DNA from: Symsagittifera roscoffensis | Lineage: Eukaryota > Xenacoelomorpha > Acoela > Convolutidae | Length of the DNA: 64,000 bases | Direction of reading: 5' to 3' | NCBI RefSeq assembly: GCF_963678635.1 | Contig: NC_087065.1 | Location: 55,084,397 to 55,148,396 of the forward strand | In this document: in pieces, positions 29,461 to 39,876 of the stretch | Layout: the number at the start of each line of letters is the position of its first letter | Position numbering within the stretch: position 1 is the stretch's first letter | The notes under the pieces: model-generated | Databases searched by the model: none | Seen by the model: the letters and a program-made list of their open reading frames with translations, nothing else | Told to the model about the DNA's origin: nothing | Translations under genes and position numbers: made by a program

Positions 29461-32406
29461 TCTTTATTTTTCACTTTCCTATGCCTACTCTTGACTCAAT
29501 TGCTAGAGACCTTATAGTTTTATTAACAAAAATAATGACACAACACAATAAATTTCACCAGATTCTATTAAATAGTGACCACGAATCCCTGTATGTTGTC
29601 AGAGTACAGTTTGTATAAAATTTATTCACACTAGCCGATTATCGGTCCAAAGATCTGGAAACTAGCACAATATGATGTTATCAGTCAATTTAAAAGATAG
29701 TGTAGTCACTACCCAATCAAGCACAGTTTAGGTTGATTTAAAATCAAAAACAAGAATTATATATTGACACAATATGAATGTATATATATAAAAAAAAAAA
29801 CGTATGTGTCTTGTACTCTTAGTTGGTCGCAGTACAATAGTCGAACCTGTCTTTTAAAGAAAAAGCTTTCCCTGCTTGGTGCTGCACCAAACAGACAAAA
29901 CTTTGAAGGCAGTAATTTTCTCAAGTGGGCGTCTATTGCACCCACCGAGTATTGTGTTACCTATCTGCCTTCGGACTGCCCGAGCTAGACCTACTAAAAT
30001 CCTCAGGGCAGTCACTTTTCCCAAAAACGTATTATGTTTCAATCCACACCAATGAGTCACGCTCTTTCTAATTTAGACTTAGTGTCGCGAATATCCGAGT
30101 TCGGATCTGTTTTGTATTAGTCTGGTTCTTTTTGAAAGGCAAGTTACCAGTGCAGTCACTGATACCTAGCCTGTGTATTAATAACCTAATACCTCTCGCT
30201 TTTTAGTCTTTCTTTCGTTTACCTAAGTCCTTAATAAAATGATACCCCTCCGGATTGGCACAAATAGGACCCTTCCGGACTGTCAGAATATAGACCCCTC
30301 CGGATTGGGACCCCTCGGAATTAGCAACTATAAGACCCCTCCGGATTCGGACCCCTCCGGTTTTGTGGAAAGTAGACCCCTCCGGATTCGGACCCCTCTG
30401 ACTTTGAAAAATTTCGACCCCTCCGGATTGGGAGCCCTTAGCTCTGTCAAAGTAGCTTTTTGTAGTTTTCTTAATTTCAGCTTATACCCCTCCGGATACG
30501 TTCTGCGTTGCTATTATGCTGTTTGAATTAACTGGGAAGGGTATAGGGTCCTTTCCTAGACCCCTCCGGATTGAAGTTAAGGCACTTATTTGACAATTCA
30601 CACTAACGGTGAAGGGTCTTATCACTTGCCTAATCTCGACTCTATTATGGTTGTCTTGTGCCTTCAGCCCTCCCTTTTTGTCTAGAACTGTCCTAAATTA
30701 CTTAGTTCAATCGCTATCAACTTTTGGTAGGGGTATAAGGGTTTTTCAGAAGAATTTATAAAACGTGAAGGGTGTACCCCTCCGGATTTGTGTAATTTGC
30801 TAAAAACAATCTCAAAAAACTTTCTCGCTCGCTTTTTCGAGTAATTCTCTTTCCTACTAGTAAGTTCAGCTAATTTCTGATCTAATGGTACCAAGATTGA
30901 CTCGATATGCTCTGTAGTTCCAAAGTTATTAACCAAAACGTCTTTTTTCCAAATTCAAAAATTTTCTCTCTTATAGGTTCCGCCTAACTTTTTCCGCAAA
31001 TCTGGTCCTTTCGACCTAAAAATTATTGATCTGAGCTCACAAGGCCTATACTCTTCTAGTTCAATGCAAAAAACCCGATCTAAAACGCTTTTGTAGAAAA
31101 AATTTGCGAAAAACTATGCTACCTGGACCCCTCCGGATTGATGAATCCACCAAATCAAACACGTTATGTTCGATTTCTCTGCAACCCGGAAGGCTTTCGG
31201 GTAGCGGGTTTTAAAACTCGTAGATTCACTAGTGGACGTTGTCCGAACAACTATTTTTACTGTCCTAACTCAAAGATTTCAAAAAATTTTCTGATTTTAT
31301 AGTGTTTCTTACTATCAAAAATTGGGAAAATTTGGTTTTTGGTACCAAACTAGTTCCAACCACTTCCGAACTAAAGTTAACCGGTTCTACTTATTACAGT
31401 AGTGCAGTTACGATGTAACACACTAACTTAGCGCTTTTTTCCGTTTCAAAAAATATCGATATCTCAAAAATCGCGACTTGTGGGGGGATCAAAATATCGC
31501 TATTTTGACCCTAAAAACCGGTCTGTTTTCGTTGTTTTTCACTGAAAAACGATATAAGACTATTAATATAGGCTATTTAAGTAATAATATTAGTAATACT
31601 ATACCCCCTCGGGTTTGTTTATTATCCGAATTAAGGTGCTTAACTCGGATATTCGCAGTTCGGTGAAGGGTCACTACAGTGCAGCACTGTCGAGCCCCCC
31701 ACAGATTACTATCTTACTTTTTGTACCAAAATGGATACAAAACTTGTTAACGATACCCAACAGTCGATTGTTGTTGTCGTTGAGCCCCTTCTTGTTGCTC
31801 CTTGTACTGCTTGCCGGATCGGTCTTCACCCAAGACCCTTCCGAATTGAGCGCAAATCAGCTGACACCTCCGGATTGAGCGCAATTTATCATTAACGTGC
31901 TTAAATGCTCAAATAACCCTACAGTACAAGCCTCACAAACGGGCCACAAAATTGATCGTAACGATCCTGACTGATATAAATGCCTGTAACAACAATATAT
32001 CTATCAACAACAAACGGGGGGGTTGAATCACATCTTGTCTGGGGGGATGATTTCTACTGATTTTTTACTTTTTTACTGTTTTTGGTTTTTTCGGTTATTT
32101 TTTATGTTTTTTGTTTTTCTTGGGTACTATACTACTTTTTGTTTGGTTTTGCTTATATCTTTAAGTGTTTTTGGTCACAAACCACTCAGGGGATGAGGGG
32201 TTCGCGATTCCCCCCACCCTTCCTGGTTCATGAATTTTCGGTCTTAACTAGGTTAAAAAACTATTCACGGCAATCCGGAAGGCTTCCGCGTTCCGAACTA
32301 CCCTTCCGCCCCGGCAGTTTAGGCCTATTAAGGGCGTTAATGTGAGCATCCGCTCGGCGCGGAGTGCTCGTTAACGGTTCCGCCGGTCATGATGTTACGA
32401 AAGAAT
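29461..32406 (-). other. Element A 5' leader
   Basis: This is about 2.9 kb of non-coding RNA leader between the primer binding site and the gag start, much longer than in typical Ty3 elements. It contains the ACCCCTCCGGATT array (30244-31880) and T-rich tracts near 32050-32160. No other protein-coding frame is convincing on the element strand. Confidence 0.7.
30244..31880 (-). repeat. Array of about 15 CCGGAGGGG motifs in the element A leader
   Basis: The plus-strand 13-mer ACCCCTCCGGATT (minus AATCCGGAGGGGT) occurs exactly eight times: starting at about 30244, 30294, 30335, 30376, 30418, 30560, 30776 and 31127. At least seven variants lie at about 30269, 30310, 30351, 30392, 30486, 31835 and 31865. 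Most copies cluster in 30244-30440 with spacings of 16-41 bases, and the sequence between copies is not conserved. This indicates a short binding motif rather than a satellite. The motif holds the palindrome TCCGGA. Confidence 0.85.
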
Positions 32407-32424
32407 AACACCCAGGAGCGCCAT
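32407..32424 (-). promoter_or_regulatory. Element A primer binding site
   Basis: The minus strand reads TGGCGCTCCTGGGTGTTATT starting at 32424, 12 bases inside the 5' LTR. Seventeen bases are identical in element B. The implied tRNA 3' end is AACACCCAGGAGCGCCA. I cannot assign the tRNA. Confidence 0.75.
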
Positions 32425-32436
32425 AAAAACATACAT

Positions 32437-33357
32437 GTAACATTCGCCCGGAAGATACATATCGACGGATAACAAAACTAAGTCTTAAGACGACTGGCTA
32501 GCGTCTAAACAGAGCTTTGCATGTTTTTCACCGTCTCTACCAAGCCAGTACTTTTCGGTGGTCTTTCTTACATCAGGCTGACAAAAACGTTACTGTTCCC
32601 CGGCTTCGACCAGAACGCTCAAATTAACTGAATTACATGCAAAATTAGTGAGCTCATGGCTGGGTCTCAGTATCCCCAGACCACGAGGTCACTCCTAAAA
32701 ACAGGGCTACTACTTATCATATTACTATTGTTTTTGTTCAGTAGATAAAAATCATCATCTCCATCGAAGATGGATCAACCCTTTCCCCCAACTCCTAGCT
32801 TCTCATCCTTATCAAAACGAATCCAGTTGTTAATTAAATTCAATTCAGGACATGACAAGAAGCTAAAAGTTTATATAAAAGGTTAAAAGTTCCAGTCCCG
32901 AAACCTTTCCGGATTCTTGAATCCAGTGAATCAAGCTCCTTAAGTTCAATTTCACACCAATCCGGAAGGCTGGTTCTCACCCTTCACCGTTGTTGGCAAC
33001 GGCCTTGCAACTATTGTAGCAGCACAATAGTTGCAACTTGGAACGTTCTCTGCTATTGTAGTTCGTTGTTGTTTTTCTTTAATCTCGATTTTCGTTCTGT
33101 TCGCAATCACAGATAAAAGTTGTTCTGCTTTTTACTCGCTTTTTTGTTAAAATGGCCGTTTCAGCATTTCTCAGAAATGTGTCGTCATCACTCGAAATTT
33201 TGAAAATTTAAAATACTAGAATATTCTAGCCCTCACCGTTTGGCTAAACGTTCCAATAACGTCGCTAATCCTTCGAAATCATCAACTCGGAAGGCTTACT
33301 GCTAAAAATTCGAAGCCTGCATAAATTGCATTTTGGCCATTCTGGTCGAATGTCACA
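32437..33357 (-). repeat. Element A 5' LTR
   Basis: This is the direct repeat of 16004-16925, with the same termini. Differences seen are T for C at about 32883, T for C in the CCCTTCCGG/CCTTTCCGG block at about 32906, and a one-base length difference near the left end. The putative TATA box (minus strand) lies at about 32869-32882. Confidence 0.95.
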
Positions 33358-33618
33358 GTTCTCCTATTTTCGGGATAAGACAGCTCTACTCTCTTATTAT
33401 TTCGTATCGAGAAATTGCGAATAGCAATTTCCTGCCTTTTTCTTGAGTAGTTTCCCGCAATTGTTAATTCGGACGCTCTGATTTTTCACTCTTTTGCTTT
33501 CAGTTGGTTCGAGAAAACTGAGCATGACAGGCTCCATTCGAAATTTTCAAAATCAAAACTTCACTCCAAAATTACGTGTTTCTCAAGGTCAAACCTCCAG
33601 ACATGACCGACTGGCACA
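33358..33618 (-). repeat. Probable right part of the element B 5' LTR
   Basis: The sequence just outside element A resembles the outer part of the LTR of A: CTGATTTTTCACTCTTTTG against CTGCTTTTTACTCGCTTTT, and TTCGAAATTTTCAAAAT against CTCGAAATTTTGAAAAT. It ends in GACCGACTGGCACA, 10 of 14 bases like the LTR end GGTCGAATGTCACA. Joined to 15375-16003 it gives an LTR of about 890 bp, close to the 921 of A. The similarity is modest, so this is an inference. Confidence 0.5.
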
Positions 33619-34456
33619 TCAATAATTGTGTTAAACTTGGCATTATTTATTAATGCCCACATAAATTAGGATGATTTACAATTGAACTTCATTATTCAAA
33701 AAGATCACCCATCCTCAAAATTATCAAACAATTTCAATAACCTGTGCATTTTCAAACGATTTGAAAAATTTTTCATGCGATTAATTTTTACGAAATCAAT
33801 TAAAGTTTTCAGATCAGTTCCTCAACTAGTGTTTAAATTTTCGTTTTACTGAATACTATTTAGGCAGCCAACTTAAAAAAATTAGAACTTATCTTTATTA
33901 CCTTTTTACTCTATTTATGCACAGACTTTTTACACTAAATGAAGTGTTTTTTACTCAGTATTTTTGAAATGGATTTTCTACTATGCAGTTGATTTTGCTA
34001 TGCTAAGGCTGGCAGTTTTTAAAATAATTTAAAATCTTTAAAATTTAAGGTCTTTAAAGTAATAACTGAGTTCTCAGAATTGTTGTTCACCTTATAGTCT
34101 ATCCTGATTTTAAAGTTGGTTCTGCAGAGCATTGATTATACATTTTGACCAAAGAAAGAGAGAGAGGAAAAGAAAAGTTTCACTAAAAATTAATTTGGCT
34201 GGAAAAATTGTTTGGCTTTGAAAAAAATAAATAAACAAATTTTTGTCAGATGAGAGAACAAAACATGAATATTTTGTGCTTTTTTCTTATTAGCTAGAAG
34301 AAGCTAATAATAATCGCGCTCCTGTAAGCAAATTGAATGTCACAAGTTGTTTTCTAATCTTTACTAAAGAATTTTTCTATAGATATGTTGTTTTCTGTAA
34401 GAAGTTAAGCGGATTATTTAAGATTTATGCAAAACCTTTAAAAAGCCGATTATGAG
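33619..34456. other. A+T-rich spacer between element B and the minus-strand gene
   Basis: This is host-like, A+T-rich sequence with no credible coding frame. It is the 3' flank of the three-exon gene on the minus strand. AAATAAT on that strand about 30 bases after its stop codon could be a weak polyadenylation signal. Confidence 0.4.
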
Positions 34457-34591
34457 TCATTTGCCTGTCGTCTTTAATTTTTCTGGCTTTTTCAATCCTC
34501 GTTTGATGATAATATTCTCTTTTAGTCGTTTGTCTTCATTCTTTGCAGTTTTAATAAGACTGTTAAGCAGTGCTTCCCTCTCCTCTTCCCT
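34457..34591 (-). CDS. Exon 3 of the unrecognised minus-strand gene
   Basis: Opens with REEEREALLN straight after a TTTGTTTAG acceptor, in phase 0 as exon 2 requires, and ends at TGA after 44 Lys-rich codons. Confidence 0.65.
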   Translation of the reverse strand, partial: REEEREALLNSLIKTAKNEDKRLKENIIIKRGLKKPEKLKTTGK

Positions 34592-37500
34592 CTAAACAAA
34601 CAATTAAATCATATAAAACTAGTTATTGTTCAGTAAAATCAGATTTTCGCCGCCTAAACTAGACGTTACTCGATCGCTTTACTTGCTTGCTGTAATTGCT
34701 CGGAATAAGTCAAAAATTTCAAACTGGTTTTTCTCATCACTGAGACTTCCTGAAAACTTTTCAATGTGGTTCGAATCACAACTGAAAGGGCTATTGTATA
34801 GTATACCACGCGACCCGTTCCAATGATTATTTATGATAACTGATTTTGGTTGAAAAAGGAACAGGTCTTGCTTGCTCATTTCATTTGCACGGATTTAGAC
34901 CAAATATCAATTTGGTCTCGACACAAAGTTTTGTGGAATTTTTAAATTTTCACTCGAATCACGACTGAAAGGGTTCTTCGTTGATATATTATTGACTCGG
35001 AATCATTTTATATCTTGATTTATTATCAACTCAATTTCAGCGTCTTTTTCTGCAATTTTGACGCAGAGGTAACGTCCATGTCTGTTTGGTTCAAATCCTG
35101 ACAGGATATGTTTTTTTTTCGATTTGAAATTTTTGGGGCTTGAGAAAAACTAACTGTCGGATTATTGTTCGTCTATTTTTTTGCAAATACTCTCGGATTT
35201 TTTTTCAAACAGTTCCTTCGCGTGGTTTGAGTTTTCAAATTAAAACTAAATCAAAATAATTCTTTGAAATTTCGTGTTTGCCTTTTTGTCGGCGTTTTGT
35301 TTTTTTTTGCTCTGAAAAATTACATAGCAAATCATCGAATGAAAAGTGTTTCTTAATGGTGCTCTCTAAATTAGGCAAAAATGAAATTGTCCTAAAAAGC
35401 GCAATCATTCGTAAAAGCAATTATGAAAATTCGGCTGCAGTTTTGGCGCCATTTCAATGTCTCAAGGTCAGAATTATTTAAGACGTCCGATAAATTTGTT
35501 GAAAGCTATAACTACCGAAAATTCAACGCGTAAAAATGCATAATTTTTGTATCGCAATTGGCGCGAAGCTTCGTTTCGCTTCAGTACTGTACACTTAAAT
35601 TAATAATCAAACAATGACTTACTAAAGCATTTCTAAATTGGTCCATGACTTTTTCACGATGTCGATTATCAATTGTTCTCATCATTTTTTCCAAATTGTA
35701 TTCTTTTCGCCGTATTTGCCTCCAATCATCAACCGTCATTAGTCTTTCGAATTCTCCGCATAAGTGAGCAAATCTGTCTTTAATTTGACCGTTTTTCTTA
35801 TCGTAGTGCAATTTTTTAAGCTGTATTGCAGCGTTTCTCCAATAATTGTACACCCTTTGTCTAGTTTTTCTTTTTTCATACGTTATTTTGCGAAACGCTT
35901 TGTGCCACAATGCTCTATATCTTGCTCTAGCGAGTTTCCTCCTTGCCTCATTCAGCGCAGCTTGTTTTTCCAAGCAGATCATCGAGTAGCATTTTTTCCG
36001 GACTATCAGATTAGATTTAACCACTTGCGGTGTCACATTCTGTTGATACCATTCCTGTTTCAATGATCTAAACAGTCATATCAAAGATTGTTAAAACATG
36101 TATTTCATGTCAGACCTGTTTTTAGGACAATTTATCCACACGGGAAAAGACCAACATACGAGCTAATCAGCTCTTTAGGGAGAACCACTTTTTTGTCCCT
36201 GCTTAAGAATTACATTTTTTGGGCTATTTTTCTGGGCTGGGTAGTGTTCATCATCCTCAAGCAAAGAGCTCGGATCATGGTGGGCCTCGAACATCCGACT
36301 TTTCGATTGAGAGGCAGAGACGCAAGCTCTTAACCACCGCTACTCGTCAAGGCAAATTCGATCGAATCGCCATGAATATATTTACGCTCGCGATTAGAGG
36401 TCACTCACATTTTTGTTACACAAAATTTTTGGTCCTCGGAGTGTTGTTTTCTAAATTTTATGAGTTTAACCAGAAAATATCGCCTCATATCTGAAATTTC
36501 GGGTTCAATCCATGGAACGAGTTTTAGTAAGATCCTTTGCATATGCGACTAGGCTTGAATTTTTTTGACACCCAAATTTTGTCCTTCGAAAAGTTATGGC
36601 CGTCAAAGTTTTGATTTTGATTTTTTGACCGTTTTTTGAAATTTTTTGAATTTTCTTGTGAGTTACCCTGCCAAACCTTGGTTTTTGGGATCAATCGAAA
36701 AAACAGATATTGGGCGAATCTCTTCTGCATAATTGGCTACGCCCAGTTTTTAAATAAAGCTATGATTCTCGCAAATTTCAACTTTGATTTGTTGACCGTT
36801 CTTTGGACTTTTCTCGATAAAAATCGTGTTAAATCTGATATCATAGGTTTAATCGACACAATAGGTTGTTGAAAGCTTACCTTTGTAATTAGCTACACCC
36901 AGTTTCTTTTGAAATTTTTTTGCCTTCACGCAAGTGAAAGTTTTGAAAATTGAACAGTTTTTTTGGAAATTTTTTTTAGTCTGCTCGAAAATTACCGTGC
37001 AAATTTGTAGGTAAGTTCGTAAGTGTTCAATCCTGTATTTAGCAAAAAAATTTTTAACGATTTCGGAAAGTTCTGGAATTTCGACAGTTTTGTGACAATT
37101 TTGAGTTTTCTTAAAAACTACACCTCAAATCTGAGATGAAAATTTCAATAGAAAGAAGCGGTTGCGCGAGTTTTGCCTGCAGAAACTGCTATTCCTCTTA
37201 GTTTTGTAAATGAAAGGTTAGATTTTCATTTTTTCACTTGTTTTAGTTAATAAACACTTTGGTTTTTGATATTAAACATTTCGTCCCGCATCAGTAAAGC
37301 AAACTCAAAAAATATCAAGTATGTACCTCCGGCTTTGGCTGAGCCCTAGTTGTCCGTCAGAGACATACCAAAACTTTGGTTCAGCTAGTTTTTTTCAACA
37401 TTGTTCATTTTTTCGATTTACCTCTTTTCTATGATTGTGGAGTATCGCAAGTGGTGCGAAGCTCCGCTTTGCCTTCGTGTTAATTACTGCCAAACATATC

Positions 37501-38861
37501 AAATGATTGACGTCAATAGATGATATTCACTCATGTTAAGAACTGTAACGTCTATTAACCTATAAAAGCTATTTATAAATTCCATGTACAAATATGTCAC
37601 CTCTGAAAAAGGAAATATATATTTTTTGGAAATTCAAGTTTTTAGTTGTCAATTTTTGTTTGTGTTGGCGAAGTGCACCTGCGCCTCTATTTAAACTTGT
37701 TTTTGGTTATTATTATTTTTTGTCATGTATATTGGAAAGAGAAAGAATACTAAAGGCAAACAAATGACACCAAAAATGCAGTTTTATGATGAGTCAACAA
37801 GTTTCAAATAAACTTTTAACTTTCTGACAATAGAATCATCTCAGAAAGTGTTTTTTTTGTAGCTTCATCGAACTTCTCTCCATACTTCTACGAGAAATGC
37901 TCCTTCCATCCTCCTGATGAGCTCAGGCTTTTAACGTAATTTTGCATTATAAAACTAAGACATTTCGTTTAAAGTAGCAAGTTTGGATCTTCATAGTATA
38001 GACTGCAGATGTTTGTTTGAGGGTTATTTTTCTATTTGTTTTGCGTGAAAAACAAATGTTTTCGATTAACTTGACCTTATGGATGAGGCTTGTTGGTTGT
38101 CATGTGTATGGCTGGTTTTTTATGCAAGTGGTCCGAAGTTTTGCTTCGTATTTGTGAGCTGCCGAACCTTTTTCTGTGATTTCAAAGCTATTGTTGAGTC
38201 ATAACGGTAGATGTGTGCTTAAATAAACTAATGAAAGCAGCAGAAAAAATTGACCTAATGAAATATCAAAAACGAATCAATATGCTCCCACCGCTTCATG
38301 CATTGGTTTATTTTTTTCTTCTTCTAGTTCTATTGTACACTTCCAGGGACAAAGTAGGTTGCTTATCAACAGTTGCTGAACGCTAAAAAGTGATTTTCCA
38401 AGCAAATTTTTATACTGGAAGTACTTGCACTGGGATATTGGAGTGAAATTTTCAATCTGAACCTTTGAATTATAAATTATCCGATGTGTCCCAAATTATG
38501 CGATGATATGTTTCTGCGTTAGAAAAAATGACGAAAAATGATGATGAAAATATACGTACTTCAAACTCGTTGATCCAAAGTCATCATGGTTGTTGTAAAC
38601 ATGAATTCTTGGTAAGCGAAGAGGCGTGAAATGCGATTCTTTCTTTTCTGTTAAAGAATTTGAACCCGATTGTGTTAATGTGGGCTGATTGTCAATCTTT
38701 GTACATAAACCAGAACGAGTACTGGTAATCGGGAGTGAAAAAGATCTACGGCGATCTCGTGGAGTCAGTTTCGTTAAAACAGAAATTGAATCATGAGGAT
38801 TTCCTCTGACTTCCGGATCAGGTGTATATATGGTAGAGTCGTAACCCACTTCTTGGTACAT
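34457..38861 (-). CDS. Unrecognised three-exon gene, basic helical protein of 293 residues
   Basis: Three exons were assembled from splice signals: 38861-38560 (ATG start, donor GTACGT), 36067-35623 (acceptor TGTTTAG, donor GTAAGT) and 34591-34457 (acceptor TTTGTTTAG, stop TGA). Phases fit exactly: 302 nt leaves two bases, exon 2 supplies one and ends on a codon boundary, and exon 3 opens in frame. Residues 1-100 are Ser/Pro/Thr-rich and probably disordered. The rest is strongly basic and helical, with spaced aromatic motifs such as RALWHKAF, YNYWRNA and DDWRQI. These loosely recall the W-containing helical repeats of Sfi1-like or IQ-type proteins. I cannot name a family. The gene is divergent from DHX35, about 710 bases away, so the two may share a promoter region. 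Confidence 0.7.
35623..36067 (-). CDS. Exon 2 of the unrecognised minus-strand gene
   Basis: 445 bases, flanked by a CTGTTTAG acceptor and a strong GTAAGT donor on the minus strand. It carries the conserved-looking basic helical region with Trp/Tyr motifs. Confidence 0.75.
36245..36350 (-). repeat. tRNA-derived SINE-like copy
   Basis: On the minus strand, a box A-like AGCGGTGGTTAAGAGC and a box B-like GTTCGAGGCCC are spaced as in a tRNA (about 35 bases apart). The arms do not fold as a complete tRNA. It lies in intron 1 of the minus-strand gene. Confidence 0.5.
36470..37150 (+). repeat. Diverged array of about 150-bp units (locus 1)
   Basis: Four or five diverged units share the order: AAATCTGAGAT, GGGTTCAATC-A, a GAAGCTCCCTT / GCATA-GGCTACGCCCA block, GTTATGGCC, and TTTTGATTTTTTGACCGTTTTTT. 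The same unit forms arrays at about 47537-48420 and 50560-51130. Confidence 0.65.
37430..37500 (+). repeat. Dispersed SINE-tail-like motif
   Basis: GCAAGTGGTGCGAAGCTCCGCTTTGCCTTCGTGTT, an imperfect hairpin, is one of several copies. Others lie near 35560, 38126, 52290 and 60480. The repeats mark the ends of a short interspersed family. Confidence 0.45.
38560..38861 (-). CDS. Exon 1 of the unrecognised minus-strand gene
   Basis: Starts at ATG 38861 and ends before GTACGT (38559 downward), phase 2. An alternative donor four bases on (GTATAT) would break the phase with exon 2. Low-complexity, Ser/Thr/Pro-rich N-terminus with RDRRRSFS. Confidence 0.65.
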
Positions 38862-39573
38862 ATTTGAAGAAAGAAAGAAAGACTTAGTTTTTTTTTCGCA
38901 AATATCAAACCAATTTCAGATGAAAGTTGAGTCAAGATTTTTTATGACTTGGGAGGGGATAGGCGTAAGCCATTTAGTATGCTTATTAGGGGTCTACTTG
39001 AAATACAAATAATAGCCAAAGTATGAAAGAAAATTTGATCCAAATACAGATGCTTAAATTTAATAGTAGCATTCGATTTGGTGTGACTCCATGTTATAAC
39101 GTATGATCATTTGATGTCTGGTGATCCGTGAAACTCTTCGTTTTCGTGAGAGTAAGTTCACCTGCCTACTCTACTGAAGGTGCGTGGAACTGCAATTTTT
39201 GAATTGTTTCGACTACTAACCAGCTTTAACTTGAAAACTGCCAGCAGATGTTTTCAATGATTCGTTGACTTATTGGCCTATAAATTGCTTTGTTCCTAAG
39301 GAAGGTTGGCACAGATACGGAGCCGAAAAACGGCCATGCGCGGACCGGGACTGTAAATGTAGCATAGCTTTTTCATCTAAACAGGCCTTCGATCTAAATA
39401 GGTTCAGTATTGGCGCTGAAGTGCTGTGCAATATGCGATACAGTCACTTAATATCAATTCAATTGATATGAAACCATTTTAGATTTGTGACTAAATTTTT
39501 CCATCTAATCTTGCACAGCTCATAAAAAATGTAAAGCTAGGTTTTTGGCTGATTAGCGTGTAGAGAAAATTAA
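38862..39573. promoter_or_regulatory. Divergent promoter interval between the unrecognised gene and DHX35
   Basis: The two ATG codons face away from each other across 712 bases, and no other gene is visible between them. The interval therefore probably holds both promoters. No TATA box is clear. A short open frame on the plus strand at 39265 shows no conservation I recognise. Confidence 0.4.
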
Positions 39574-39876
39574 ATGAATTCAGCCAGTGGATTTTTTAAG
39601 ATTTTGGATGTGATGGCAAAGTTCATCGACCCATCTTCAATTCGTGCTTCGCAGCCAGCTAACTTTGTGCATAATGACCGATCAACACTGGAACACAGCG
39701 GGAGAGCCGAAGAGAATTCTTCGAATTTCGTCTACAATCCGAATAACAGACTGCCAATCTACGCACAGCGGTCAAAGCTGCCGATCTGTGCCTCGAGAGA
39801 CCATCTCATGTTTCTTCTTGAGAAGTACCAAGTTGTAGTGGTGGTTGGAGAGACTGGATCAGGGAAGTCAAGTCAG
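39574..39876 (+). CDS. DHX35: DHX35 exon 1
   Basis: 101 codons from ATG 39574 to the end of the Walker A loop; donor GTGAAA at 39877, phase 0. Confidence 0.92.

Larger units (their letters stand above)
16004..33357 (-). mobile_element. Element A: complete giant Ty3/Gypsy LTR retrotransposon
   Basis: This element of about 17.35 kb is bounded by direct repeats of about 921 bp that begin TGTAACATTCG and end CGAATGTCACA. Read on the minus strand, the order is 5' LTR (33357-32437), primer binding site, leader of about 3 kb with a motif array, gag-pol (29460-19855), a 382-base gap, ORF2 (19472-17745), 3' non-coding region, a purine-rich stretch and 3' LTR (16925-16004). Both ORFs are intact, and I could see only two substitutions and one single-base length difference between the LTRs, so the insertion is recent and the copy may be competent. 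The RT-RNaseH-INT order and the GPY/F-like KKWRGPF motif mark the Ty3/Gypsy lineage. Only a three-base GTT is shared by the two flanks, so no normal target duplication is demonstrated. Confidence 0.95.

Noticed and set aside
16001-33360. GTT on both sides of element A as a target-site duplication
   Set aside because: Three bases are expected by chance often enough, and Ty3/Gypsy elements normally duplicate 4-6 bases. No longer match was found.
39265-39471. Upstream coding exon of DHX35
   Set aside because: The 68-codon frame has no similarity to the helicase N-terminus. The 709-residue model already matches the expected length.
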